DNA of 64,000 nucleotides from Agrobacterium vitis (GCF_014926405.1 NZ_JACXXJ020000005.1:625001-689000), one strand, 5' to 3'. Counted from the stretch's first letter, positions 1-9,441 are shown. Notes: generated from the letters alone by a model not told the origin. Numbers and translations: made by a program.

Positions 1-1
1 G

Positions 2-1849
2 ACGACCATCGATGGCATTCCGGTGCCCTATTTCTTCGACAGCGTTTATAGCTATGGCGGCGGTGCCGACACCTATGATTTCAATTCGCTGTCGTCGGTG
101 GACGTGCTGCACAGCGCCGATTCCAGCCGCGCCGGGTCCGGTGCGCTCGGGGGCGCGTTGCTCCTGCATACCTATGAGCCGGAGGACCTGATTGGCGATG
201 GCAAGAGCTTTGGCGGTATCGCCAAGCTTGGCTATGATGGCTCGGACCGCTCGCTGACGGCCTCAGGCGCGATTGCCAAGAAATTCGACAATACCTCGGT
301 ACTGTTCCAGTCCTCCTACAAATACGGCCATGAGACCGAAACAACAGGCGATGTCGGCGGCACCAGGGGAACCCGGACCGAAGCCGATCCGATGAGCTAT
401 AACGACCGCAATTTCCTGTTCAAGATCCGCCAGGAGCTGGAAGGCGGTCATACGATCGGCCTGACGGCGGAGCATTACGACTATAATTCCAAGAAGGATT
501 ACAAGTCCAATACCAGCTACGGCACCACCTATCGCGCCGGTGATTACGATTATATCCAGGACAAGGGCCGCGACCGGGTTTCGCTTGACTACGTCTATGA
601 CAGCACCTCTGCCGACAGCTGGATCGACAGCGCCTTTGCCACCCTCTATTGGCAGCGCGCAACCCGCGTGGAAGGCACATCCAGCTACCGTCTGACGGCT
701 CCAATCGGCATTTACGACCGGTCCATGGAAAGCGAGCAGCGTGATTACGGGTTCAATGGCTATGCCAATTCCGATTTCAGCACTGGCGCTTTGAACCACA
801 AGCTGACCTTCGGCACCGATCTCCGCTTCAGCCAAAGCAGCTATTATCTCGCCGGTCAGGACACCTGCTCAGTCACCTACGTATCCGGTTGCGCCTATTA
901 CCACACCAACCAATCCTATTCGCCTGATGTTAATTCCTACAAGCTCGGCGCTTTTGTCGAGGACAAGATTTCGCTGGGCAACAGCCCCGTTTCGCTGACG
1001 CCTGGCCTGCGCGTCGATTGGTACAAGGAAGACCCGCAGGAGACCGACACTTATAAGGGAACCATGCCTGAGGGGCAGGATGGCGCCCACCTTTCGCCCA
1101 AGCTGCGTGCCGCCTGGCAGGCGACGCCGGATGCCGAGCTTTACGCCCAGTTCTCCACGGCGTTTAAATCACCCAACGCCTACCAACTCTATGTGGATTA
1201 TGACAATTCGCCGCTCTACCGCTCAATCGGTAATCCCGATCTGAAGCCGGAAACCAGCTGGGGCTTCGATGTCGGTGCCAATCTTGGCAACGAGGATTTC
1301 GGTGGCCGGATCAGCGCCTTTACCACCCGCTACAAGAATTTCATCGATACCTCGGACATCATCCGCACGACGGGCTATGTGCTTGGGACCTATGAATATA
1401 TCAACCGCGCCAATGTCCGCATCAGCGGCGTCGAGATCGAGGGCCACAAGACCTTCACCAACGGCATCAACCTACATGGCTCGATGTTCTATGCGCGTGG
1501 CGTGGATCTGGATACCGACGAGTTGTTGAGCACGGTAGCGCCGCTGAAAGCCATTGTCGGTGTCGGCTATGAACGGCAGACCTGGGGCGCGGATGTCAGT
1601 CTGGTGGCCGCCGCTGCCGTCTCCGACGACTCCAGCGCCTCCACCAAGCCAGCTGGATACGGCGTCGTCAATCTGACGGGCTGGTGGGAGCCGGAACAGG
1701 CCAAGGGCCTGCGCCTTCAGGCTGGTGTCTACAATCTGTTCGACAAGCAATATTACGACGCGCTTGAAGTGAAGGACGTCGCTAACGCCAATGCGCTTTA
1801 CTCCGAGGCCGGTCGTTATTTCAAAATCGCCATCTCTCAGAAGTTCTGA
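2..1849 (+). CDS. TonB-dependent outer-membrane receptor, probable heme/hemoglobin type (5' end outside window)
   Basis: The frame is open from the first bases of the window, so the start, signal peptide, TonB box and most of the plug domain lie upstream. The first residues (TTIDGIPVPYFFDS) and the following SSVDVLHSADSSRAGSGALGG stretch are typical of the end of a plug domain. The remainder alternates short aromatic-rich strands and loops, as in a 22-strand barrel. It includes the FKSPNAYQLY and GNPDLKPETSWG motifs seen in the hemoglobin/transferrin/lactoferrin receptor family, and it ends in an aromatic outer-membrane C-terminus (FKIAISQKF). Such receptors import iron-bearing ligands with energy from TonB-ExbBD. 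The heme assignment rests on overall resemblance only; another siderophore ligand is possible. No iron-regulatory site can be judged because the promoter is outside the window. Confidence 0.85.
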   Translation, partial: TTIDGIPVPYFFDSVYSYGGGADTYDFNSLSSVDVLHSADSSRAGSGALGGALLLHTYEPEDLIGDGKSFGGIAKLGYDGSDRSLTASGAIAKKFDNTSVLFQSSYKYGHETETTGDVGGTRGTRTEADPMSYNDRNFLFKIRQELEGGHTIGLTAEHYDYNSKKDYKSNTSYGTTYRAGDYDYIQDKGRDRVSLDYVYDSTSADSWIDSAFATLYWQRATRVEGTSSYRLTAPIGIYDRSMESEQRDYGFNGYANSDFSTGALNHKLTFGTDLRFSQSSYYLAGQDTCSVTYVSGCAYYHTNQSYSPDVNSYKLGAFVEDKISLGNSPVSLTPGLRVDWYKEDPQETDTYKGTMPEGQDGAHLSPKLRAAWQATPDAELYAQFSTAFKSPNAYQLYVDYDNSPLYRSIGNPDLKPETSWGFDVGANLGNEDFGGRISAFTTRYKNFIDTSDIIRTTGYVLGTYEYINRANVRISGVEIEGHKTFTNGINLHGSMFYARGVDLDTDELLSTVAPLKAIVGVGYERQTWGADVSLVAAAAVSDDSSASTKPAGYGVVNLTGWWEPEQAKGLRLQAGVYNLFDKQYYDALEVKDVANANALYSEAGRYFKIAISQKF

Positions 1850-1864
1850 GAGAGCCGGTTTCGA

Positions 1865-2827
1865 TCAATTCGGCTCCTGACAGACGCGGTAATCGTTGCG
1901 GCGTTTGATGAGATCCAGATGCAAGTGATCCTTATGGGTCTCATCGGCTCCGGGTGCCAGAACGGTGGTGAAATACAGGCAGGCTGAGGAATTGATGGTG
2001 CGCTGGAAGGCGCCGGGCAGGGTTGGTTCGCTGTCCGGCACGATCTTCATCGGCACATCGCCTTTTTCAAATTCGAAACCGGCAATATCCAGCGCATTGC
2101 CCTTGGCATGTTCGGACATCTTGCCATCGCTGCGGCTATTGCGGTTACGGCAGATATAGGAGGAGGCCTGGTCCACGGCCTTCAGCCGACCTTTGTCGGG
2201 AAGCGCCTGATCGGCGGCGGGAATAACCAGAGTGCGCATCCATTCCGAAAGTTCCAGTGCCGCCGCGCAGCGCAGCGTCGCCTTCGGCTTCAGGCTGACA
2301 CCCGGCAGGATTTCCGTCACCTCCAGCGGCTTGTCGATGCCACAACCATCGCCGTCATCGATCCGGGGCCGTTCGGTAAATTGCGCGCCTGCCGCCTTCA
2401 GATCCTTAAGGCACTGCCCATAGGCCTGCGGGTCCTCCGTCATGATCGGCGGTGGTGGAGGCGGTGCCGGAGCTGGGGCCGGTGCCGGTTCTGCCGATGC
2501 GGGTGGCGTTTGGGAGGATGGAGCAGGTGAGGCCGGGGTAGGGGCCGGGACAGGGGTTGGCGCGGCGGGCGAGGGCGTCGGCACGGGAACAGTGTCCGGT
2601 GCCGGAACCAGGGCGGATTTGTCGCCGGGCTTGCTGACATCATCTTTTGTGTCTGGATCTTTTGTATCTGGGATTTTAACGCCGGAGGAAGCATCTGGCG
2701 TATCGGTTGCGGTTTTCGGTTTGCTATCGGGTATGGGGCCCTGCTCGGGAAGGGCGTCTTTTGGAGGGAGAGATGCGCCGCTCAGGCATATCAGGCTTAA
2801 GGCCAGCAGCAGCGTTTTGCATCTCAT
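1865..2827 (-). CDS. Extensin-like C-terminal domain protein, exported
   Basis: A 320-residue protein with an N-terminal signal sequence (MRCKTLLLALSLICLSGAS). A long Pro/Ala/Thr-rich low-complexity linker covers roughly residues 25-130, and the extensin_C domain fills the C-terminal 190 residues. The domain shows the Cys-rich DGDGCGIDKP motif, SEHAKGNALDIAGF and HKDHLHLDL. These His/Asp patterns recall LAS-type peptidoglycan peptidases, so a cell-envelope role is likely, but no activity is established for this family. The ATG at 2827 was chosen over an upstream TTG at 2842 because GGGGGACGA precedes it at normal spacing. The gene converges on the receptor gene with only 15 bp between stops. 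The proline-rich linker probably spans the periplasm. Confidence 0.85.
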   Translation of the reverse strand: MRCKTLLLALSLICLSGASLPPKDALPEQGPIPDSKPKTATDTPDASSGVKIPDTKDPDTKDDVSKPGDKSALVPAPDTVPVPTPSPAAPTPVPAPTPASPAPSSQTPPASAEPAPAPAPAPPPPPPIMTEDPQAYGQCLKDLKAAGAQFTERPRIDDGDGCGIDKPLEVTEILPGVSLKPKATLRCAAALELSEWMRTLVIPAADQALPDKGRLKAVDQASSYICRNRNSRSDGKMSEHAKGNALDIAGFEFEKGDVPMKIVPDSEPTLPGAFQRTINSSACLYFTTVLAPGADETHKDHLHLDLIKRRNDYRVCQEPN

Positions 2828-2971
2828 CGAGTCGTCCCCCAAGGTTTGTCGCTGGAGGGAACGTTTGAGCCTGCAATTGGTTTCAGTGTCTTAAGCCCGC
2901 TGCTGCATATGGTTGATTGCTACTGGACGAGACCTCGCCTCGAATAGAGGTTTGGGTATAGCGCGGAACTG

Positions 2972-4423
2972 TCACGTCCCGCAAAATGTTCGCGTCACTC
3001 TCTCTTCCGCTTTCGGCGGCACTCTGAGATCCGCGGTGTCTTCCAATTCTTCAAATGGTTGTTCCAGGGCCTGCGTCAGCCGTTCAAAGAACGAATAATC
3101 GTCATAGACCGCCGCCGAGATTGCCTCTTCGATGCGGTGGTTGCGGGGGATGAGGGCAGGATTGATGGTTTGCATTTCCGCTTCAATCATCTCTGCCGGG
3201 CGCTCTGTGCCAAGCCTTGCGCGCCAACGGATCAGCCAGGCGATCAGCGCGTCGGTTTCCGGGATCAGATCCTGTGCCACGCCGCCTCCGGCAATCCTGC
3301 CGAGCTGGCGGAAGGTCAAGGTGAAATCGGCCTCATGGGTCTCCATCAAGCCAAGGAGATCGTTGATCAGCGCCAGATCGGCTTCATCAGTACCGGTCAC
3401 GCCCAGCTTGGCGCGGAAGGCGGCGAGCCAATAGGTCTGGAACACTTCGCCGAAGCGGGCCAGCGCCGCATTGGCGTCTTCCACGGCCTTGTCTTCGCCG
3501 CCGTCAAACAGCGGCAGCAGGCATTCGGCCAGCCGCGCCATGTTCCATTGGCCAATGCCGGGCTGGTTGGCATAGGCATAGCGGCCGCGTTGGTCGATGG
3601 AGGAAAACACCTTTTTCGGATTATACTCATCCAGAAAAGCGCAGGGGCCAAAATCGATGGTTTCGCCTGATACGGCGACATTGTCGGTATTCATCACCCC
3701 ATGGATGAAGCCGATCGATAGCCAGCGGGCAATCAGCGCGGCCTGCCGGTCGGCAATGGCGTTCAGCAGTGCCAGATAGCGGTTGTCTGCATCTTTCAGG
3801 ATTGGATAGTGCCGGTCGATGACGTGATCGGCCAATGCCTTCAAGCTGTCATTATCCTGCCGTGCGGCAAAGAACTGGAAGGTGCCGACGCGGATATGGC
3901 TGGCGGCAACTCGCGTCAACACAGCACCGGGCAGCGCCACTTCGCGTCTGACCGGCTGGCCGGTCGCAACGGCGGCCAGCGCCCGTGTGGTGGGAAGGCC
4001 GAGCGCATGCATGGCTTCGGAGACGATATATTCGCGGATCACAGGGCCAAGTGCTGCGCGCCCGTCGCCATTGCGGGAAAAGGGCGTCGGGCCTGCGCCT
4101 TTCAGCTGGATATCACGTCGTCTGCCATGACGGTCCAGCACCTCGCCAAGCAGAATGGCGCGGCCATCGCCCAATTGCGGCACGAAATTGCCGAATTGAT
4201 GCCCGGCATAGGCCATGGCCAATGGGCTGGCACCCTGAGCGATACGGTTGCCGGAAAAGATCTCCGCCAGCGAAGCGTCATCCTTGCCCTGCATGTCCAG
4301 GCCCAGGTCCTGCGCAAGCGCATGATTGAACCGGATCAGCTTCGGCTGCGCCACGGGTTGCGGCAGAACAGCGGCGTGAAACGGCTCCGGCAGACGGGCG
4401 TAGCTATTGTCAAAGGCAAACAT
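2972..4423 (-). CDS. selO: Protein adenylyltransferase SelO (YdiU/UPF0061 family)
   Basis: A 483-residue pseudokinase-fold enzyme that transfers AMP from ATP to Ser/Thr/Tyr of target proteins. In E. coli it acts in redox homeostasis. Recognisable family segments are the N-terminal FDNSYARLPEPFHA, the YAGHQFGNFVPQLGDGRA block, LKGAGPTPFSRNGDGRA, and MNTDNVAVSGETIDFGPCAF, which carries the metal-binding Asn/Asp pair. A Cys-containing tail (TRTFCGT) ends the protein, but the selenocysteine-type C-terminal motif of animal SelO is not expected here. The ATG at 4423 is preceded by CGGAGAAACTCAG, better than the in-frame TTG at 4441. Length is normal for bacterial SelO. The gene stands alone, divergent from the HupE-like gene across about 200 bp. 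Confidence 0.95.
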   Translation of the reverse strand: MFAFDNSYARLPEPFHAAVLPQPVAQPKLIRFNHALAQDLGLDMQGKDDASLAEIFSGNRIAQGASPLAMAYAGHQFGNFVPQLGDGRAILLGEVLDRHGRRRDIQLKGAGPTPFSRNGDGRAALGPVIREYIVSEAMHALGLPTTRALAAVATGQPVRREVALPGAVLTRVAASHIRVGTFQFFAARQDNDSLKALADHVIDRHYPILKDADNRYLALLNAIADRQAALIARWLSIGFIHGVMNTDNVAVSGETIDFGPCAFLDEYNPKKVFSSIDQRGRYAYANQPGIGQWNMARLAECLLPLFDGGEDKAVEDANAALARFGEVFQTYWLAAFRAKLGVTGTDEADLALINDLLGLMETHEADFTLTFRQLGRIAGGGVAQDLIPETDALIAWLIRWRARLGTERPAEMIEAEMQTINPALIPRNHRIEEAISAAVYDDYSFFERLTQALEQPFEELEDTADLRVPPKAEERVTRTFCGT

Positions 4424-4630
4424 CTGAGTTTCTCCGGGCAACGTTCATTCGTGTATATGTGGCGCAGGGACATGGGAGTGCAAGGCAAGACCCGCGCGAC
4501 GAAGCCGCATCCCCGGCAAATTGCGCATGGACAATTGAAAATTGCTTACGTTACATTTGCGGCTGACATAAAGAGAAAATCGGCGGGACCGAATCCCGGA
4601 CGCCAGGTTGACCAAAAAGAGGGACTGTTG

Positions 4631-5203
4631 ATGTTCAAACGCATTTCATTCACCGCTGCCATTTTCGCCAGCGCCGCCGCTCCGGCCTTCGCCCATCTTA
4701 ATCCTGCCGAACACGGCTCGGTTCTGGCCGGGATTTCCCATCCGCTGACCGGACCCGACCATATCATGGCGATGGTTGCCGTCGGTCTTTGGGCCTCGCA
4801 GCAGGGTGGCAAGGCGCTCTATGCCGTGCCCGCCGCTTTTGTCGGCACAATGGCCATCGGCTTTCTTCTGGCGCTGGCAGGGGTCCATCTTCCCTTCGTT
4901 GAGCCGGCCATCCTGGCCTCCGTCATGGCTCTCGGTCTGCTGGTGGCAACTGCCGTGCGCATGCCCGCCGCTGGCGCGTCTGCTGTCGTTGCTCTTTTCG
5001 CGCTGTTCCATGGCTATGCGCATGGCACCGAACTGGCTGGCGCCGGTGCGTTGGAATTCGGCCTCGGCTTCCTGATCGCTACCGCCGCCCTGCATGCAGT
5101 CGGTATTGGCCTTGGCGTCGGCCTCAACCGCTTCGGCCCGCGCATCACCCGTCTGCTCGGCGTGGCCACGGCTCTCGGTGGCGCGGCCCTGATGCTGGGC
5201 TGA
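4631..5203 (+). CDS. hupE: HupE/UreJ family membrane protein (putative nickel/cobalt permease)
   Basis: A 190-residue membrane protein with a cleavable signal (ending ...AAPAFAH) and about six hydrophobic helices. The family signature HPLTGPDHIMAMVAVG (about residues 37-52) contains the His and Asp thought to coordinate metal. A second His-rich patch, ALFHGYAHGTE, lies in the middle. HupE/UreJ proteins are linked to hydrogenase and urease maturation and are believed to carry Ni2+ or Co2+. Neither enzyme is encoded nearby, so the substrate here is unknown. The 190 bp upstream show no recognisable cobalamin riboswitch. The gene ends at a strong intrinsic terminator, so it is probably monocistronic. 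Confidence 0.85.
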   Translation: MFKRISFTAAIFASAAAPAFAHLNPAEHGSVLAGISHPLTGPDHIMAMVAVGLWASQQGGKALYAVPAAFVGTMAIGFLLALAGVHLPFVEPAILASVMALGLLVATAVRMPAAGASAVVALFALFHGYAHGTELAGAGALEFGLGFLIATAALHAVGIGLGVGLNRFGPRITRLLGVATALGGAALMLG

Positions 5204-5228
5204 TAAGTCATTCAAGGTAAAACCAGCA

Positions 5229-5254
5229 ACGGCGGGAGAAATCCCGCCGTTTTT
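5229..5254 (+). terminator. Intrinsic terminator of the HupE-like gene
   Basis: A perfect 9-bp GC-rich stem (ACGGCGGGA with TCCCGCCGT) encloses a GAAA tetraloop and is followed directly by a run of T. It lies 25 bp after the hupE stop. Confidence 0.9.
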
Positions 5255-5359
5255 CGTCGTAGACCAGAACAGGTTACATATTTGTAATTCACAAGGGCTT
5301 GGAACAGCCATGATTGCCACCCTAGATCATGGTCAGTCATGTCATCGGAGATGAGAGCC

Positions 5360-6178
5360 ATGTCACCGGAAGAGCGCCAGTTACTAACCCAATTGTTTGA
5401 CCGTGTGCGCCAGGCGTCTGCAACGCCGCGCGACCGTGAAGCGGAAAGCCTGATCGAAGGCGAATTGCGCAGCCAGCCCTATGCCACCTATTATCTGGCC
5501 CAGGCCGTGATTATTCAGGAAAAAGGCCTGGAGGCCGCGACCGCCAAGATCCGCGATCTCGAAGACCAGATCGCCCATTTGCAGGATGAATTGTCCCGCA
5601 GTCAGGCCCAACCGCCCGCTCCGCAACAAAGCGGTGGTTTCCTCGGTGGGATCAGCTCGATTTTTGGAGGTGGCAGCCCCGCGCCTGCTCCATCCCGCAA
5701 TGCAGGGCCTTGGGGTGCGGCACCAGCGGCGCAGCGTGGCTATGACGATTACAGCCGCAGCGCTCCGCCGCAATCCGGCCCATGGGGAGGCGCACCTACA
5801 GGCGGTCAATGGCAGCAACCGGGGCAACAACCAGCAGCAGCGCCAGCAGGCGGCGGTTTCTTGCGCGGCGCCCTGACAACGGCGGCGGGCGTTGCCGGTG
5901 GCGTGCTGGTGGCCGATGCGGTGCGCGATATTTTCACCACCCACGGCGGCGGTTTCGGCAATATGCTGGGAGCTGGCGGCATGGCTCAAGCGCCGGTCGA
6001 GGAAACCATCATCAACAACAATACCTACAACATCACCGAGAATGGCCGCGACGATACGCCCGCTCAAAGCGATGACAGCGGCGTCCAGCAGGCCAGCCTG
6101 GACAATGACAATGACAGCTATGACAATAGCAGCTTTGATGACAGTGATTTCGGTGGCGATGACAGCATGAATGCGTGA
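5360..6178 (+). CDS. DUF2076 domain-containing protein
   Basis: A 272-residue protein. Residues 1-80 form the conserved helical DUF2076 start (MSPEERQLLTQLFDRV..., then a coiled-coil-like stretch rich in Lys/Asp/Glu/Gln). The middle is a low-complexity Gly/Gln/Pro/Ala-rich linker. A short hydrophobic Gly/Ala segment near residues 165-195 could insert in a membrane. The tail is extremely acidic and Asn/Asp/Ser-rich. The family has no established function. The ATG at 5360 is preferred over those at 5339 and 5351 because GGAG lies 9-12 nt upstream of it and the family normally begins MSPEE. Polar repeats in the tail suggest disorder. Confidence 0.8.
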   Translation: MSPEERQLLTQLFDRVRQASATPRDREAESLIEGELRSQPYATYYLAQAVIIQEKGLEAATAKIRDLEDQIAHLQDELSRSQAQPPAPQQSGGFLGGISSIFGGGSPAPAPSRNAGPWGAAPAAQRGYDDYSRSAPPQSGPWGGAPTGGQWQQPGQQPAAAPAGGGFLRGALTTAAGVAGGVLVADAVRDIFTTHGGGFGNMLGAGGMAQAPVEETIINNNTYNITENGRDDTPAQSDDSGVQQASLDNDNDSYDNSSFDDSDFGGDDSMNA

Positions 6179-6195
6179 CCCAAGCGGTCATCAGG

Positions 6196-6258
6196 AGCCG
6201 CGCAGGGTTATGCGCGGCTTATACCAAGAGTCATTGAAAATGACTCTTGGTATTCCTT
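6196..6258 (+). terminator. Tandem hairpins after the DUF2076 gene, second followed by T-rich DNA
   Basis: Two adjacent inverted repeats follow the stop at 6178. The first is AGCCGCGC...GCGCGGCT (6196-6219). The second is a 14-bp stem, ATACCAAGAGTCAT with ATGACTCTTGGTAT (6221-6253), followed by TCCTTTTT. The second hairpin with its T tract can act as an intrinsic terminator. It could also be a mobile palindrome. Confidence 0.6.
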
Positions 6259-6374
6259 TTTCGAATAGTTCAAGCCTTTGATGCATTTGAGATATTCGAA
6301 ACATCTTCAAGGTGAGGATGCGTTAGCATCTTCGAGCCTTGGTATTAACGTGTCGGCTCGAAACCAAACTGAAC

Positions 6375-6790
6375 AGAGCATTTGACCGGAAAGTGAAACC
6401 GGGTCCGCTTTTCTCCGGTGAATGCCAGAGAATGTCTGCTTTCACAGAAGCACAGTACACGACGCAAACGTTTTTATGTGCCGCTTACCCCCCTCTGCCT
6501 TGCCAGGCATCTCCCCCTCAAGGGGGGAGATCGGCTCGGAATGAGCGTGTCGCTTCACATTTGCCGTTCAAAATGTCGGAAATCACGACGGTATCCGATA
6601 AAATGCGGGGCAAAGTCTATCTGATCTCCCTCCGTGAGGGGGAGATGTCCGGCAGGACAGAGGGGGGTAAGCCACGGATGCAAACGACAGCGTCGTGTCC
6701 TGCATCATGGACTCGCATTAACGATCTGGCTTTTTGTTTTACCCATTTCCAATTGGCAAAACCGGTTTCCACTTCTCCTGGAAATGCTCT
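6375..6790. repeat. Outer arms of a nested palindromic intergenic element
   Basis: The left arm (6375-6402, AGAGCATTTGACCGGAAAGT...) and the inverted right arm (6762-6790, ending ...GGAAATGCTCT) share an 'agagcattt...gtgaaaccgg'-like core in opposite orientation. Sequences of this kind are common between rhizobial genes. The arms enclose a better-conserved inner pair (6484-6671). The right arm overlaps the stop codon of the neighbouring minus-strand gene (TAG at 6789-6791). The space between DUF2076 and that gene (about 600 bp) holds nothing else that I recognise. Confidence 0.6.
6484..6671. repeat. RIME-like inverted repeat pair, 49-bp arms
   Basis: The left arm 6484-6532 begins CTTACCCCCCTCTG and ends in the hairpin ATCTCCCCCTCAAGGGGGGAG. 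The right arm 6623-6671 is its inverted copy, differing at about 7 positions. Each arm itself holds a small hairpin of CTCCCCCT/AGGGGGAG type. About 90 bp separate the arms. This matches the layout of Rhizobium-specific intergenic mosaic elements, which are non-autonomous, non-coding palindromic units. Assignment to a named RIME class needs an alignment. Confidence 0.7.
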
Positions 6791-7232
6791 AGCGCCCCAT
6801 TTGGTTCGACGGCCCAAACGTGTCTATCCGTCGGTGCTCGCTATCAGGATCGTGAGGCCGTGCCGTCACACTATAGTCGCTGCGGTAGGTTTTACCGAGA
6901 TCCGAGACGATTTTAATTTCACACGACGCTGTGGTTGAACCAATGATAGAAACCCGGATGGTCGCGCCAGCCAACCACGTTCCGGGCATCGTATTCGCCG
7001 CCATCATGCGATGGATCGCCGCCCGATAATAGAGAGCGGACAAAGTGAAATCAGCATTGTCAGGAACGACTGTCCCGCGCTCCAGATCAAATTCGATGTG
7101 GTGCTTGCCCAGACCATGGATGAAGGCGACATATTGGCCCAAGGCCCAGTAACCATTGAGGTCATTATATCGGCTGGCGAAGGTCCGAAGAATGTCGTGG
7201 CCAATAGCCTTGAACTGCTTTCTCCTTGGCAT
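6789..7232 (-). CDS. Hypothetical protein, 147 aa
   Basis: I do not recognise this family. The predicted protein is soluble, without a signal peptide or membrane segment. It begins MPRRKQFKAIGHDIL and ends in a charged, His-rich tail (ARPHDPDSEHRRID). Coding is supported by an uninterrupted frame with typical codon use and the lack of a better ORF on the other strand. Mixed beta-like patterns (TWLAGATIRVSIIG, ASCEIKIVSDLG) suggest a compact alpha/beta domain. It sits alone between an intergenic palindromic element, which touches its stop codon, and queF. The start could also be a later codon, since the ribosome site is not decisive. Confidence 0.55.
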   Translation of the reverse strand: MPRRKQFKAIGHDILRTFASRYNDLNGYWALGQYVAFIHGLGKHHIEFDLERGTVVPDNADFTLSALYYRAAIHRMMAANTMPGTWLAGATIRVSIIGSTTASCEIKIVSDLGKTYRSDYSVTARPHDPDSEHRRIDTFGPSNQMGR

Positions 7233-7359
7233 ATGCTGCTCACTCTGGCGTCAGATTTCACAAGGGATATCGGAAAAGATCACCGTAGACACGACGATAA
7301 TTTTTTGGGCAAAGCACGATCTATTCGAGGTGGGAAGAGGCTAAATCTTCCCATTCCAC

Positions 7360-7824
7360 TCACCCCCGTCCACGATAGGTCGGCACACCTTGATCCGGCA
7401 ACCAGACCCCCTTCGGCACTTCTCCGGTCTGCCAGAACACATCAATGGGAATGCCGCCGCGTGGATACCAATAGGCGCCGATCCGCAGCCATTTCGGGTC
7501 GAGCAGTTCCACCAGCCGCTTGGCGATGTAGATCGAGCAATCCTCGTGGAAGGAACCGTGATTGCGGAACGAGGTCATGAACAATTTCAGCGACTTGGAT
7601 TCCACCAGGAAATCGCCTGGAATATAATCGATGACGATATGGGCGAAATCCGGCTGGCCGGTCATCGGGCAGAGCGAGGTGAATTCCGGCGCGGTGAAGC
7701 GCACGACGTAATCGGTTCCGGCATTGGTATTGGGAACCCGTTCCAGCACCGCGATCTCAGGGCTGGTCGGCGCATCCACCTGGCGGCCCAATTGCGACAG
7801 GCCGGAAACATCGGTCTTGCTCAT
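7360..7824 (-). CDS. queF: NADPH-dependent 7-cyano-7-deazaguanine reductase QueF (preQ1 synthesis)
   Basis: Reduces the nitrile of preQ0 to the amine preQ1 on the way to queuosine in tRNA wobble positions. At 154 residues it is the short unimodular type. The catalytic Cys52 lies in [13 protein letters not shown], which also holds the conserved Asp59. The diagnostic QueF motif ESKSLKLF is at residues 75-82, followed by FHED (92-95), which helps bind substrate. The ATG overlaps the stop of the upstream CDF transporter gene by four bases (ATGA), so the two are translated from one transcript. No other que gene is visible in the window. Confidence 0.95.
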   Translation of the reverse strand: MSKTDVSGLSQLGRQVDAPTSPEIAVLERVPNTNAGTDYVVRFTAPEFTSLCPMTGQPDFAHIVIDYIPGDFLVESKSLKLFMTSFRNHGSFHEDCSIYIAKRLVELLDPKWLRIGAYWYPRGGIPIDVFWQTGEVPKGVWLPDQGVPTYRGRG

Positions 7825-8735
7825 GCATGTTCTCCTTCAAATTTGACACGGACGCCATGGGCCTCTTCGCTTTCCGGCTCCACATGGATCGTCACCCGCG
7901 CGCCCGGCTGCACGGCTTGCACCGCCGCTTCCAGCCTGTCGCAAATCTCATGGGCCTCGCCCACCGGCATCACGGCTGGCACGACGAGATCGAAACCAAC
8001 AAAGGTTGCTGCCCCAGCCCGGCGGGTGCGCAGGTAATGCACCCCGAGCGAGCCACTGGCGTGATCGGCAATCGCCTTCTTGATCGCGTCTTCTTCCGCT
8101 GGTTCGACTGCTTTGTCCATCAAGCCATCGACCGAATGGCTGATCACTTTCCAGCCCTGATAGATGATGTTGCAGGCCACCAGAATGGCCAGCAGCGGAT
8201 CGAGAATGGCATAACCGGTGATCACCACCAGAACAAGGCCGATCAGCACGCCCACCGACGTCACCACATCCGACATGATATGCTGCCCATCCGCCGTCAG
8301 GGCAGGGGACCGGTTGGCCTTGCCGACCCGGATCAGGATTGTCGCCCAGACCGCATTGACGACACCGGCGGCAAAATTGATCGCCAGGCCAAGCGCCGGG
8401 GCATCCAGCATGGCCGGTGCTTCAAGGGCGGCCACCGCCTCCTTCATGATCAGCAGCGCGGCAATGACGATCAGCACGCCCTCTATAACTGCTGAAATAT
8501 ATTCCGCCTTGTGATGCCCATAGGGGTGGTCATGGTCGGCAGGCTTCTGGGCATAGCCGATCACGAAATAGGCGATGAAAGCCGCCACCACATTGACGGT
8601 GGATTCCAACCCATCCGACAAAAGCGCCACGGACCCCGTGACCCACCAGGCCAGGAGCTTCAGGCCCAGCACGCCGAAAGATAGCGGAATGCCCCAGAAG
8701 GCAAGACGCTTGACGATAGGATTATGCTCGGACAT
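7821..8735 (-). CDS. Cation diffusion facilitator (CDF) metal/H+ antiporter
   Basis: A 304-residue CDF family exporter for divalent metals (Zn, Fe, Mn, Co or similar) in the inner membrane. It has about six transmembrane helices followed by a C-terminal cytoplasmic domain of some 90 residues. The metal site is visible as SDGLES in helix 2 and the [11 protein letters not shown] loop, with the second site residues in [14 protein letters not shown] of helix 5. The usual HxxxD of helix 5 is present as HIMSD. The ATG at 8735 has GGAG eight bases upstream; GTG codons at 8738 and 8744 are alternatives. It is the first gene of a pair with queF. Substrate specificity cannot be read from the sequence. 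Confidence 0.9.
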   Translation of the reverse strand: MSEHNPIVKRLAFWGIPLSFGVLGLKLLAWWVTGSVALLSDGLESTVNVVAAFIAYFVIGYAQKPADHDHPYGHHKAEYISAVIEGVLIVIAALLIMKEAVAALEAPAMLDAPALGLAINFAAGVVNAVWATILIRVGKANRSPALTADGQHIMSDVVTSVGVLIGLVLVVITGYAILDPLLAILVACNIIYQGWKVISHSVDGLMDKAVEPAEEDAIKKAIADHASGSLGVHYLRTRRAGAATFVGFDLVVPAVMPVGEAHEICDRLEAAVQAVQPGARVTIHVEPESEEAHGVRVKFEGEHA

Positions 8736-8934
8736 CACGCCCACTCCTGCATTTGCGAACCAGTTGCAAAATTCATGCCCTTAAGACGGCAAAACCGCCC
8801 AAGCCTGCAAAGGCTGGACGGTTTATGATGGGTCTCATATCCTTGATATCTGCTAATCTGTCAAACCCGAAGGATGGATAATCCAAAGCGGCGTTAACAA
8901 ATAGTAGATATTGCTAATTAATGTGCGGTGAAGA

Positions 8935-9441
8935 TCATGCTGTGTTTGCGCGAATGATCGCCATATGGATGACATCGACAAACCGCCCATCGATCCGCAC
9001 CGCATCGCGGGCAACCCCTTCGCGGACAAAGCCGACGCTTTCGTAAAGACGAATGGCGCGGTCGTTATCGGCGTGAGCATCGAGTTCCACCCGATGGAGA
9101 CCGATTTCCCATGATGCCGCAAGGGTGGTTTTGATCAGCCGTTTGCCGAGTCCAGCCCCCCTGTAGCCATCGATAATGCCCATGCCCAGCACGCCGCGAT
9201 GGGCGTGGATTTCTCTGTCGTGGCGACGAATGTCGCACCAACCGACGACGCGCGCACCATCAAGTGCCACGAATTGCGGATTGTTGCCGTGCTTAAGGTC
9301 AGCCACGAAATCCCGCAGACGGTCCAATGGCGGCGCTTCCAGCATGCTCAGATAGCGGCGTTCGCGTGCGACGGCGTCGAGAGCCTGATGAAAGCTCTCG
9401 ACATTGCTCGCTTCTATTGGCTGAATGATTAGCGCACTCAC
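8935..9441 (-). CDS. GNAT family N-acetyltransferase, coupled to trpE(G)
   Basis: A 168-residue acetyl-CoA-dependent acyltransferase. The acetyl-CoA-binding motif A is seen as [16 protein letters not shown] (about residues 88-103), and the terminal [11 protein letters not shown] is typical of the ribosomal/small-molecule acetyltransferase branch. The GTG start overlaps the trpE(G) stop by four bases (GTGA), so expression follows trpE(G) by translational coupling and would share its tryptophan attenuation. The substrate is unknown. The link with anthranilate synthase is positional only. Confidence 0.85.
   Translation of the reverse strand: MSALIIQPIEASNVESFHQALDAVARERRYLSMLEAPPLDRLRDFVADLKHGNNPQFVALDGARVVGWCDIRRHDREIHAHRGVLGMGIIDGYRGAGLGKRLIKTTLAASWEIGLHRVELDAHADNDRAIRLYESVGFVREGVARDAVRIDGRFVDVIHMAIIRANTA

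Noticed and set aside
2761..2827. Lipoprotein signal in the extensin-like protein
   Set aside because: The Cys follows LSLI, which lacks the Gly/Ala/Ser expected at the position before a lipobox Cys. A normal signal peptide is more likely.
4442..4630. Possible cobalamin riboswitch before the HupE-like gene
   Set aside because: No B12-box-like sequence and no clear conserved stems were found in the 190 bp.
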